Below, piece by piece: positions 44,279 to 52,768 of a stretch of 64,000 bases of DNA. The DNA lies in NCBI RefSeq assembly GCF_021190915.1, contig NZ_JAIOAP010000014.1, forward strand, positions 1 through 64,000. The letters are read 5' to 3'. The notes beneath the pieces were generated by a model. The model made no database searches. It had not been told where the DNA came from and saw nothing but the letters and a program-made list of their open reading frames with translations. The stretch is from Cohnella silvisoli. GTDB lineage: Bacteria > Bacillota > Bacilli > Paenibacillales > Paenibacillaceae. A program made the position numbers and the translations under genes. Numbering within the stretch: the stretch's first letter is position 1; each line of letters begins with the position of its first letter.

Positions 44279-44628
44279 TTAATATAATTTAGATACTATC
44301 AGAAATCCCCAAAATCTCCAATAAAATTTTCAAAAATTTACAAACTGATGCTGGGGCTTTTGCTTTTCCCAAGCAAAAGCATCCTTCAAGATTCACCCTC
44401 ACGATCTAAGGCATAGAAAGCGTCAGTTCCGTCAGTTGCTCCGACGTGACAGTACCGACACTTCTGACTCCATTTTAGGCTTGACCTTCCTCACTTGAAA
44501 CTGGGTTGTGGTACGGATGATTGCCTCGAAAAGCACATCTGAACGGAGAATTCGCCAGTTCTAGAGGAGCTTGTGCATCAGAATCCGATGCCCCTCAAGC
44601 AATCTCGCCCGATCACCGCCAAAAAACT
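44279..44628. other. gene-free stretch next to the island boundary
   Basis: No supported gene. It holds a hairpin around 44355-44385 (GCTTTTGC/GCAAAAGC) and GC-richer sequence of unknown origin. Confidence 0.4.
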
Positions 44629-44867
44629 TGCCGTTACTTGTGATAAGGTTCACCGTAATTAATATTAAACGCATAGTATACCCGCTCCAGCAGAAATAGC
44701 CCGCATCAACTGATGCGGGCAGGTCAGGCGGCCGAAGGAGAGTATGATCTCTCACATCAAACCAAATTATTTGCTATGTCCTTTTTGATCTGTTTACTCC
44801 TCAACTGCCCGCAAGCAGCATCGATATCGGTCCCGTGCTCAAGGCGAACGCTGCAGCTAATGACTTG
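44629..44867. repeat. left island boundary repeat (rlmN 3' end plus terminator)
   Basis: It is about 88 percent identical by eye to 51184-51418, covering the last 36 rlmN codons and about 120 bp downstream including the CCCGCATCA/TGATGCGGG terminator. Both copies have the same orientation and enclose the 45-51 kb island. Confidence 0.85.
44757..44864 (-). pseudogene. displaced 3' end of rlmN
   Basis: Minus-strand codons read [20 protein letters not shown], then [14 protein letters not shown] and stop. This is identical in protein sequence to the end of the intact rlmN at 51304, yet the DNA differs at about nine positions, all synonymous. Homology ends abruptly before ISCS. It is a 3' fragment from a diverged but functional allele, left by integration or recombination. 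Confidence 0.85.
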
Positions 44868-44954
44868 TTTTTTTATTGTTCTTAACGGTGCATCTCTCCT
44901 CCGCAGTACTCGCATCCAAATGTAAGCGGCACACTTCCTTACTTCTATTAGCTG

Positions 44955-45488
44955 CTACGTGACTCTTACATGTTTCATCATATCCATCAGACCGCTCTCT
45001 TTAAGACTGAGATAACCATTGTCCGAGCCCATAATCAAATGATCCAGTAACGTTATGCCAATAATGGCACCCGTCTGCGTTAGTCGATATGTAATTTTCA
45101 CATCTTCTGCACTCGCCTCAGGATCCCCACTTGGATGCCAATGTGCACAAATAATAGATGCCGCATTTGCTATTATGGCAGTTTTGAAAACTTCGCGGGG
45201 ATGGATTAGAACGCTGTCCAGTGTTCCAATAGAAATTACCTGTAAAGTCGTTGGCCGATTTTTGGTATCCAGACACAACAGAGCACAAAGCTCGCGATCG
45301 CTTTCCGAGCCGAGGAACTGACGGAAAATATCGTTGGCATCTTCTGGCGAATTGATCGTATAGCGAGCTAATAGAGAAGATTCCCGCACCAGATGAAGAC
45401 GAACTAGCGCTACCCGCTTTCTCCGGCAATTAGGAGCCTTATCCTTCTTTGTTTCTGTATCAGGCAACACAATCGGATATTGCATCAC
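44955..45488 (-). CDS. radC: RadC family JAB/MPN protein
   Basis: The 177-residue protein has a RadC JAB1/MPN domain (about 50-170) with metal ligands in IICAHWHPSGDPEASAEDVK (HxH-x7-8-D), the motif LCLDTKNRPTTLQVISIGTL and the SVLIHPREVFKTA segment. RadC is common in mobile elements and phages, usually without a proven repair role. The N-terminal UPF0758 HhH part is missing, typical for accessory RadC copies. It is first inside the rlmN-flanked island. Confidence 0.85.
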   Translation of the reverse strand: MMQYPIVLPDTETKKDKAPNCRRKRVALVRLHLVRESSLLARYTINSPEDANDIFRQFLGSESDRELCALLCLDTKNRPTTLQVISIGTLDSVLIHPREVFKTAIIANAASIICAHWHPSGDPEASAEDVKITYRLTQTGAIIGITLLDHLIMGSDNGYLSLKESGLMDMMKHVRVT

Positions 45489-45561
45489 AAACTCGTTCTC
45501 CTTTGAGGGTAGTTTAACCGATCTTTAAAGCATTAATTTTGTATATATCATCACTAAAAAT

Positions 45562-45593
45562 ATATAATTAGTATCTATATATTCTAATTATAT
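45562..45593. promoter_or_regulatory. operator-like palindrome between radC and XRE genes
   Basis: ATATAATTAG and CTAATTATAT are perfect 10-bp arms with a 12-base spacer in the divergent intergenic region. It is a candidate binding site for the XRE protein. Confidence 0.5.
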
Positions 45594-45664
45594 GTCAATT
45601 GGTATTTTTAGTTCGTTTATTTAAATTGGTCACCTCAGGTAATCTAACTGTGGGGTGATATCAC

Positions 45665-46012
45665 ATGGCCGATATAACGAAAAAAGTAGGCGAAAGAATT
45701 CGTCTACTTCGAATAACCAAAGGGTTTTCAAGAGAAAAGCTTTCCGAGTTATCGGACATCAATGCCAATTATATCGGCCAAGTTGAACGTGGAGAGAAGA
45801 ATCTTACGATTGAAACTCTTCAAAAATTAATCCGCGGAATGAGTGTAACATTGGAGGAATTGTTCCGACATCTCGATCCCATGGAGAAAAAAGACGTTCT
45901 GGGTGAAATTATGGAGGATCTATCCGCAAGGTCGCCAGAGGATCAAGCGGTCGTTCTTCAATTACTTCGCACTATGTTTGATTGGGAAGAAAAGAAGCAT
46001 GGAAAATCATGA
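45665..46012 (+). CDS. XRE-family HTH regulator
   Basis: The 115-residue regulator has a Cro/C1 HTH at residues 8-62 (IRLLRITKGFSREKLSELSD, INANYIGQVERGEKNLTIET) and a short helical tail, similar to SinR-like repressors of mobile elements. The palindrome GTGATATCAC touches the ATG and is also found at a relic copy of this gene at 28174. It is divergent from radC and followed by a strong terminator. Confidence 0.85.
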   Translation: MADITKKVGERIRLLRITKGFSREKLSELSDINANYIGQVERGEKNLTIETLQKLIRGMSVTLEELFRHLDPMEKKDVLGEIMEDLSARSPEDQAVVLQLLRTMFDWEEKKHGKS

Positions 46013-46086
46013 GGATGTGGGCCTCTAAAGTTTGCTGTACAGAACTTGCCCTTACTTATGTAACGGTTCACTGTATCACTCAAACG

Positions 46087-46123
46087 GGGAAATAGGGCAC
46101 CTAGATTAGGTGCCCTATTTCCC
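46087..46123 (+). terminator. strong terminator after the XRE gene
   Basis: GGGAAATAGGGCACCTA and TAGGTGCCCTATTTCCC form a perfect 17-bp stem with a 3-base loop, followed by ATTATTTT. Confidence 0.85.
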
Positions 46124-46185
46124 GATTATTTTAGGGTTCTATTGTATGACTCCTTCCTAAATCAAGCAAGATTCAAACCAAAAAA

Positions 46186-46217
46186 GGCTTCGATATCCCC
46201 AGTGAGAAAGCGAAGCC
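46186..46217 (-). terminator. leftward terminator after the HEPN-like gene
   Basis: GGCTTCG and CGAAGCC are followed by a run of U on the minus strand. Confidence 0.65.
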
Positions 46218-46354
46218 AATTGCTGTAACACCCCTACAGAATCGATTATGATCAATCGCAGCCGTTGTTGCCGAACCCGAGGGGCGTGTCCCGGAACTTG
46301 AACATATTGTTGGTTGATGTTCCGTTGAGTATATCTTCAAAAGATTGATTACAC

Positions 46355-47071
46355 TCAGATTACGATAGCTAATTGGTTTATTATGTAACTATCACTAGCA
46401 TAAGACTCTCTATGATGGATTAAAAACAACACTTTTAAAAAATAAGTAAAATCATCCTGCTCATTGACTTTAACAATTAATTCTTCTTCCAGTTCCTTTG
46501 TGTCCCAATTAGCAGTGATTTGTTGCTCATCATAGTGATATTCTATAGAAAACCTAGTAAAAGAATTATTTTCTGTTTCGTCAATATACATGCCAACACC
46601 ACTGCCATAGTTTGCCAATATGCTAAGTGCCCCTTGTAAAACCCCAACGAACGCTGTTATCAGGTCATAGTATACTTCAATATCATTAATTTTAGGAACT
46701 TCGTAATAATGCTCCATTCTGTTTCTAAAAACATTAAGTCTAGAAAGTGATTTTGAACTAAATAACCCAATATCTTTTAGAAATTTTAATTTTACATCAA
46801 ATTTCAAATTTTTCTTATCAAATACTTTATAAAGATTTAGAACATGTAAAAATGTATCCATCTGGCAATCTGTAGCATGTTTCAAATGAGAGATACAATT
46901 AATTAAAGAACGAGTTGTTCTATTTTCCATCTCTTCTTCGGCAAACTTCAAATAGTCTAATGCGTGTAATTGAAATTCTGGAAATTTCAATGATTTTCCA
47001 CTTCCAGAGTCATATTCCAATAAACTAAAGTTTTCTAAGATAAAATTTGATAGTTTTTCTCTTTTAGTCAT
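46355..47071 (-). CDS. HEPN-like helical protein
   Basis: The 238-residue protein is mainly helical. LINCISHLKHATDCQMDTFL is followed by SLSRLNVFRNRMEHYYEVPK. RNRMEH fits the HEPN ribonuclease motif (R-N-x3-H) at about residue 124, in the expected position at the end of a long helix pair. A beta-rich C-terminal region (about 180-235) follows. HEPN proteins often serve as RNases in defence and toxin systems. I start at 47071, after AGAAGGGGTAAAGCAA. The family was not recognised beyond this motif, so the nuclease role is a hypothesis. Confidence 0.55.
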   Translation of the reverse strand: MTKREKLSNFILENFSLLEYDSGSGKSLKFPEFQLHALDYLKFAEEEMENRTTRSLINCISHLKHATDCQMDTFLHVLNLYKVFDKKNLKFDVKLKFLKDIGLFSSKSLSRLNVFRNRMEHYYEVPKINDIEVYYDLITAFVGVLQGALSILANYGSGVGMYIDETENNSFTRFSIEYHYDEQQITANWDTKELEEELIVKVNEQDDFTYFLKVLFLIHHRESYASDSYIINQLAIVI

Positions 47072-47257
47072 TTGCTTTACCCCTTCTTCTAGGAATTTCA
47101 CCGAACGTTCTTTTATTCACGACATCGATCCCCCTTAGATAGCTCTCATCTTAGGAGATCGTTGTGCCCGCCTGACTCTACTTCCCCGAAATGCATCTGG
47201 CAGATCGAGGGCTGAATGACCCGATGCGTGAATACGATGTTATAATTGAAACAGTCC

Positions 47258-47803
47258 TCAAAGATCTTGAACTCTTCTACTATCCTTAACCCAACACAAC
47301 TCATGGTTTTTGTATGAGATCATATCAAAATTAATAAACAGCCCAAATTGATACTGCAAATTATTAGCTTCAGTAGGATCTGTATAAGCTGCTAATTTTA
47401 AAAAATCGAGTTTATTACCCACTTGATTGCTTGATTTCTTCACTTCAACTACAAGTAAATTTTTTGATTTTCCTCTTTTATGAACAATAATATCGGGATA
47501 AACCGAAAGCTCCCTGTACGCTAAATCATTAATTATCTCGAGAGTAGATTTATTTTTGACTAACTCTCTTATTTCATTATCAAGAACGTGAATTATCTTC
47601 GATCGCCCTTGATGAAGGAAATTTCTGTTGTACTCACAATCGACAGAGTAAAATGATCCAAACTCGTATTGAAGATATTCTGCAAACTTATGCGTAATTG
47701 CTCTCTCACTAACATCTTCTCTCAATAAATATGTATCCCGTAATATAAACTGAGATAGTGCATTATTGACCGCTTTTTTAATAAATGAATTGTAAACAGC
47801 CAT
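47258..47803 (-). CDS. PD-(D/E)XK nuclease family protein
   Basis: The 181-residue protein carries a textbook restriction-like core: a conserved N-terminal glutamate helix (SERAITHKFAEYLQYEF), then YPDIIVHKRGKSKNLLVVEVKKS (residues about 103-125), which supplies the PD and ExK catalytic residues, and a following helix with LDFLKLAAYTDP. It is probably a stand-alone DNA (or RNA) nuclease. It lies upstream of the HEPN-like gene on the same strand in a leftward series that begins with the Roco gene. Confidence 0.7.
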   Translation of the reverse strand: MAVYNSFIKKAVNNALSQFILRDTYLLREDVSERAITHKFAEYLQYEFGSFYSVDCEYNRNFLHQGRSKIIHVLDNEIRELVKNKSTLEIINDLAYRELSVYPDIIVHKRGKSKNLLVVEVKKSSNQVGNKLDFLKLAAYTDPTEANNLQYQFGLFINFDMISYKNHELCWVKDSRRVQDL

Positions 47804-48087
47804 GTAATAACCTACTTTCTTCGTATTTTAGATAACGTCTTATTTGAGAAGTTCATAACTATCCACGACTCGGCATTTTCCGTATCCATAAATGTAATGT
47901 AATTCCTTTCGATTTTAATCGTAACACAAATTAATGATTTTTTTAGAAAATTCCCGTAGTTCACAGCTGAATAACACGATTATGGATAATAAAAAAAACC
48001 CCTAAAACCAGTTCTAAGAGGCTCTTTATCACACTATTCTACATGCCCTTCAACATTCCCCGAGCTTCCCCAACATCCAAATTTTTC
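47804..48087. other. AT-rich spacer in the island
   Basis: No gene is supported. It should hold the promoter of the PD-(D/E)XK gene near its start. Confidence 0.4.
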
Positions 48088-48129
48088 GCCGTTACTTGTG
48101 GTACGGTTCACCGTATCACAAGTAACGGC
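48088..48129. repeat. 42-bp near-perfect palindrome
   Basis: The arms begin GCCGTTACTTGTG and end CACAAGTAACGGC, with TACGGT/ACCGTA inside and a single mismatch pair. Half or degraded copies lie at 43475, 44629, 46050 and 51184. Confidence 0.8.
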
Positions 48130-48137
48130 AAAATTTA

Positions 48138-48162
48138 AAGGCATCCGATTGTGGATGCCCTT
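48138..48162 (-). terminator. terminator of the Roco gene
   Basis: GGCATCC and GGATGCC with flanking A/T runs; U-rich on the minus strand (TTTAAATTTT). Confidence 0.7.
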
Positions 48163-48182
48163 AAAAGTAAATATTTACACTA

Positions 48183-51083
48183 CTACTTTTTCAAAAAAGG
48201 CTTGGGCACAACCGGCATACCACACCATTCTGCAATTGTATTGTATTTATTTGCTATATCCTGAGCAATTGAAACGCCATACTTAATATTTTTTATTGTT
48301 TTGCCAAGTAGCGACTCTTCATTCTGAACTTCCTGCATGAAACGATCAAATTTCTTTAAAACTCCAGATCGAATTATCTCTTCCTTAGATTCAGCATCAT
48401 TTAATTTATTTAATCCTTGTTCTAATTTTTCAAAATCATTGGCTAATTCTGGTTCAATAGCAGTTATTTCATCCTTCATATCTTGCAAATCACCCGAAAG
48501 TGCATTAATCATATTTCTAATTTCAATACTGATTGTCGTGATATTTTTATTTTCATTTTTATTTTCATTTTTGTTTTCATTTTTATTTCTATTCTCACTG
48601 CTGCTTTTGTTATCATTATGGTTTTCATTGTTAATAGTATTATTGAATATAATGTTATTAAATTTATCCATATAGAGCTCCCTATTCTTCTGTCTGTCTT
48701 TTAACGATCCAATACCATCAAGAAGAGAAGTTACTGACACCTTAGCCATCGATCTTTCGCATACCGTATCTTCATAACCATGCTCCTCAAGCCTGAGTAA
48801 CATTTTGTAATCATATTTATGCTCACAGCCTGGATTGCAGTTGCAGTGAATCTTCTCTTTCAATTTTAACTTATTAATACTATTATGAATTTCTTCAAAA
48901 TACGAACGAATACGTTGAAGTAAATCCAGATTTTGCCGTTTGTTCGATCCAGCTATATGAATCTCAATACGTTTGTTAGAAACATTATCAAACAATCTTA
49001 CTTTTCCTATCGATTTTTTATAATGTAAATAGGCCCCCTTCTTCCAACAAGCTTTATTATTTCCATTTCTATTAAGTAAATAATTATGTGCTTTAACGAT
49101 AAATCGAGTCATTACACCAGCAGGAAGAAATTCGTATTCATACTGAAATGTTAAACAGGTATCATCATTAAAATTAATACCTTCTAATTCTATCTCGTCA
49201 TTTTTCATTAGCTCAGGAATTAGGAAAACCTTGTTCCTCTCCACCTCAAATGAAAGTTGGAAATTTTCCATTAACCTAAGGATTAATGAGTATTTGTCAT
49301 CTGGATATACTTCTCGATCCGTCCATATGGCAGGAAGATCGTCGATAAATAACATTCCATTACGATCTTGAAGCAAATCATCTTCTGCATCTAATACTTT
49401 GTAAACGGCATCTGTTCCCCAATCTGGACTTAATATGACGAAATCTTTTAATAGCACATCTTTTTGAAAATGTAATATTATTCCTAAATCATGTAAATAT
49501 TGACTTAAACTTTTAGCTTCTCCTTCTTTAACGTTATATTGCCGGCAAATATCCTGATATTCTGTATATGAAATTAAATCTTTTGAACATGCAAGCTCTT
49601 CCAAATGCTTGCGGATCCTGATCCACGATGACAGCCACACGATGTTAGTTAAAGGAAGTTTGACTGTCTCCTCTTTGATAGAGTGCTCTAACTCGTTTAT
49701 TCCAATTCCATTGCTGCAACTCACTTTGTATACATCAACGATTTGAGAGAAATTATTTTGTAAGCTTTTAAGATCAACATGTTTAATATTCTTACGTTCA
49801 TCACATTTATTAATTACAAGTATAATTGGGCTATCACCTGCAAATGACTCTACAGTATTAAGCCAATAATCTATTCGTCCATATTCATCCTCTTGTCTTG
49901 CATCCCAAACGAGAACATATAATGAACGGTTAGTTAAAAAGAATTGGTGTGTAGAGTGATAGATTTCCTGACCACCGAAATCCCATACGTTCAATTTGTA
50001 GTCTTGATCATCTATTTGGAAAGACCATTGCTCGACATCAATTCCCTCTGTAGAATCAAGTATTCCCGGCTCGCTATAGCTTTGATAAATCAAACGGTGC
50101 AGCAACGAGCTTTTACCTACGCCTCCCTGGCCAACGATAATCATTTTTGATTCGTTCAACTTAAGCTTATTGGGGTCTTCTTGATATCTAAGAATATAAT
50201 TGACAATATCAATAGCAGGTTGATTTAGTATCTCCGGAGGAATGATTTTTTCAAAATGCGTATCTTCTATATCAAGTTTTTTCAAGTTTACAAGATTTTT
50301 CATTGAGTTTGGAAAATAGTTGACTTTACTTCCATGAAGGTAGATTCCCTCCAATCCAGTCAAATCACTAATGTGATGTGGCAATTCAGTTAATATGGAA
50401 TCAGTAAGTATTAATTTACTAAGTTTATCTAGTCTTGTAATATCATATGGTATATTTGTTATTTTGCTGCTGATACTTAATTCTGTTAGATTATTCAATT
50501 CATACATCTCTACAGGAATATTCGAAATCTCTGTGTTATGGAAGAAAAACGACGATAATTTCTGAAGCCTGCGGATTTCCGGAGGCAGATTCTCAATTGG
50601 ACAACCACCAATATTCAACTGCTCTAAATTTTCAAGACTGAATAATTCTTCCGGCAGTGAATCTATTTTTGTATTGTTCAACCAAAGAGAGGATAACTTT
50701 TTAAGTTTACTGATCCCACAAGGTAAACTCACGATTGGGCAGCCTAATAAATTCAATACTTCAAGATTTTCCAAATCACATAATTCTTCAGGTATTACTT
50801 TAATTGTATTGTAATATTCTTCTTCCGAAAAAAAGTGATAGCTTTGAAAAGACAAGCTTTTTAATGACTTGATCTTACTGATGTCTTTTGGAATATTAGT
50901 GATTGCGGCATTATTAAAATGCATATGCTCCCACTGTTCTTCTGCAGCCAATTTAATTATAATGCTTAACATTTCATCACTAACTTTAGTACCTAAAGTA
51001 ATATATCTATCATTTGAATCTCTAATTCTCTGTATAATATTTTCTAAATCAACCTTTTCGTTGTTGATTAGTTGTATGGACAT
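48183..51083 (-). CDS. LRR-Roco (Roc-COR) GTPase
   Basis: This is a 966-residue Roco protein. The N-terminal leucine-rich repeats span about 60-305 in at least ten 22-24-residue units (LPEELFSLENLEQLNIGGCP, LPPEIRRLQKLSSFFFHNTE). The Roc GTPase domain (about 315-480) has P-loop IIVGQGGVGKSSLLH, switch II/G3 VWDFGGQEIYHSTHQFF and G4 INKCDE. COR follows (about 500-720). The C-terminal region has a Cys-rich patch (CNCNPGCEH), an Asn/Lys/Glu-rich linker (NENKNENKN) and a long helix. Bacterial Roco proteins dimerise via COR and cycle with GTP. In a defence-like island it may sense infection (inference). Confidence 0.9.
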   Translation of the reverse strand: MSIQLINNEKVDLENIIQRIRDSNDRYITLGTKVSDEMLSIIIKLAAEEQWEHMHFNNAAITNIPKDISKIKSLKSLSFQSYHFFSEEEYYNTIKVIPEELCDLENLEVLNLLGCPIVSLPCGISKLKKLSSLWLNNTKIDSLPEELFSLENLEQLNIGGCPIENLPPEIRRLQKLSSFFFHNTEISNIPVEMYELNNLTELSISSKITNIPYDITRLDKLSKLILTDSILTELPHHISDLTGLEGIYLHGSKVNYFPNSMKNLVNLKKLDIEDTHFEKIIPPEILNQPAIDIVNYILRYQEDPNKLKLNESKMIIVGQGGVGKSSLLHRLIYQSYSEPGILDSTEGIDVEQWSFQIDDQDYKLNVWDFGGQEIYHSTHQFFLTNRSLYVLVWDARQEDEYGRIDYWLNTVESFAGDSPIILVINKCDERKNIKHVDLKSLQNNFSQIVDVYKVSCSNGIGINELEHSIKEETVKLPLTNIVWLSSWIRIRKHLEELACSKDLISYTEYQDICRQYNVKEGEAKSLSQYLHDLGIILHFQKDVLLKDFVILSPDWGTDAVYKVLDAEDDLLQDRNGMLFIDDLPAIWTDREVYPDDKYSLILRLMENFQLSFEVERNKVFLIPELMKNDEIELEGINFNDDTCLTFQYEYEFLPAGVMTRFIVKAHNYLLNRNGNNKACWKKGAYLHYKKSIGKVRLFDNVSNKRIEIHIAGSNKRQNLDLLQRIRSYFEEIHNSINKLKLKEKIHCNCNPGCEHKYDYKMLLRLEEHGYEDTVCERSMAKVSVTSLLDGIGSLKDRQKNRELYMDKFNNIIFNNTINNENHNDNKSSSENRNKNENKNENKNENKNITTISIEIRNMINALSGDLQDMKDEITAIEPELANDFEKLEQGLNKLNDAESKEEIIRSGVLKKFDRFMQEVQNEESLLGKTIKNIKYGVSIAQDIANKYNTIAEWCGMPVVPKPFLKK

Positions 51084-51183
51084 TGTATATCCTACCTTCC
51101 TATTATGAATGATGAAATTATAAAATATTTTCCAACTGTTTCATAGTAGGTTCATAAATTACCTGCTAAATTTATTTCGCTCT

Positions 51184-51418
51184 ACTTATGATACGGTTCA
51201 CCGTAATTAATATTAAACGTATAGTACACCCGCTCCAGCAGAAATAGCCCGCATCATCTGATGCGGGCAGGTCGTGCGGCCGAAGAAGAGTATGCCCTCA
51301 ACTTCAAACCAGGTTATTTGCTATGTCTTTCTTGATCTGCTTACTCCGCAACTGCCCGCAAGCGGCATCGATATCGGTCCCATGCTCAAGGCGGACGCTG
51401 CAGCTAATGCCTTGCTTC
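51184..51418. repeat. right island boundary repeat (intact rlmN 3' end)
   Basis: This is the partner of 44629-44867: the same terminator, the same GGTTCACCGTAATTAATATT motif and the same last rlmN codons. Protein identity is complete over 34 residues, while DNA differs mostly at third positions. Confidence 0.85.
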
Positions 51419-52380
51419 TTCAACGTATCATAGAACGCACTCACCGTTTCCCGGTCGGTCCTTTGATACTGACTGTGCTCATCAACGGGATTGTATGGAA
51501 TTAAATTCACATTAACGAGAGGTCTTCTATCACCGATCAGCTCAGACAATTCAAGGGCATGCTCCCTCTGGTCATTAACATCCTTCAGCAGAATATACTC
51601 GAGCGTTATTCTTCGATTTGTTTTCGCCAAATAGTAATCGATCGCCGGCATTAATTTCGCTAACGGAATAGCTTTGTTTATGATCATAATCCGCGTGCGG
51701 AGCTCGTCATTCGGGGCATGCAACGAGATCGCTAGATTAACTCTCAGATCGGCGTCGGTGAAATCATATATTTTATCGGCAAGGCCGCTGGTCGATACGG
51801 TAATATGTCTTGCGGCAATTTCGAGTCCCTTCTGATCTTTAATGACCAACAGGAAGTCCACCAGGTTATCGAAATTGTCCAACGGCTCGCCAATGCCCAT
51901 TACGACCACATGGCTCACCGCTTCGTCTTTGCCCGCTTTGTCCAGATGCTGCTGAACTTTCATGATTTGCTCCACGATCTCTCCGCTGGATAAATCGCGG
52001 CTTTTCTTGATTAATCCGCTCGCGCAGAAGCTGCACCCGATATTGCACCCGACTTGCGTCGTAACGCATACGGACAAACCGAATTTATGTCTCATCAATA
52101 CCGTTTCAATGAGATTGCCGTCCTTTAACTTAAACAGAAACTTAATCGTCCCGTCCGCGGATTGTTGCTTTAAGTGCTCGTTGATCGTTTGGATGACAAA
52201 ATGGTCCGACAAGACTTGAACGCACTCCTTGTTGACATCCGTCATTTCGGAGAAATCCGTTACCCGCTTCCGATAGAGCCATTCCCAGACTTGCGCTGCT
52301 CTGGACTTCTTATGCCCGCGTTCCATCAGCCAAGCGGTCAATTTATCAAACGTCAGTCCATATATAGATTCTTTATTCAT
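51304..52380 (-). CDS. rlmN: 23S rRNA (adenine-C2)-methyltransferase RlmN-like radical SAM enzyme
   Basis: The 358-residue radical-SAM methyltransferase has the cluster motif [14 protein letters not shown] (CxxxCxxC), GEPLDNFDN, and the second conserved cysteine in [20 protein letters not shown]. RlmN methylates C2 of A2503 in 23S rRNA and A37 of some tRNAs. This branch (RLEHGTDI rather than RREMG) is a frequent second RlmN-like copy in Bacillales; Cfr-type C8 methylation cannot be excluded by eye but is less likely. The ATG at 52380 has GAGGG upstream. Its 3' end is duplicated 6.5 kb away. Confidence 0.85.
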   Translation of the reverse strand: MNKESIYGLTFDKLTAWLMERGHKKSRAAQVWEWLYRKRVTDFSEMTDVNKECVQVLSDHFVIQTINEHLKQQSADGTIKFLFKLKDGNLIETVLMRHKFGLSVCVTTQVGCNIGCSFCASGLIKKSRDLSSGEIVEQIMKVQQHLDKAGKDEAVSHVVVMGIGEPLDNFDNLVDFLLVIKDQKGLEIAARHITVSTSGLADKIYDFTDADLRVNLAISLHAPNDELRTRIMIINKAIPLAKLMPAIDYYLAKTNRRITLEYILLKDVNDQREHALELSELIGDRRPLVNVNLIPYNPVDEHSQYQRTDRETVSAFYDTLKKQGISCSVRLEHGTDIDAACGQLRSKQIKKDIANNLV

Positions 52381-52398
52381 CCGTTGCCCTCTTTTCAA

Positions 52399-52768
52399 TA
52401 ACCGGTACTACAATCTGTTTATTATTGTCCCAGAATTTTTTTGTATAAACAAGGGGGAAAGGCAGCCATCAAGCCTCGACCTGCAAGATAAGCAGGAAGA
52501 CAAGCGGCCGCTAACCGAAATAAATATCCGGCAGCGGCCGTTATTGTTTAATCCTCAATACGCGTGCTCTTCATTCTCGTATGACTCATGGCTTCGATTG
52601 GTTAAGCAGCCACGTATAAATAGCATTGGTGACAATCCCAATAATGGCAATCGAACAGTCATATCTTTCGTTGTCTTTTAATATCCTTTTTTTGGATTTC
52701 CTAGATTGAGCAAGTAACGGATAAAAACCCGGGGGATTACTCCCTCGGGTTTACGTGCGTGAGTTTGT
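52399..52768. other. intergenic region with MFS terminator
   Basis: AAACCCGAGGGAG/CTCCCTCGGGTTT-type hairpin at about 52724-52752, U-rich on the minus strand, ends the MFS gene. A second hairpin, GCGGCCGC/GCGGCCG, lies near 52503-52543. No gene was found. Confidence 0.6.

Noticed and set aside
51304-52380. Cfr-type resistance methyltransferase
   Set aside because: The sequence fits the RlmN-like branch common in Bacillales, and nothing seen by eye specifically indicates Cfr.
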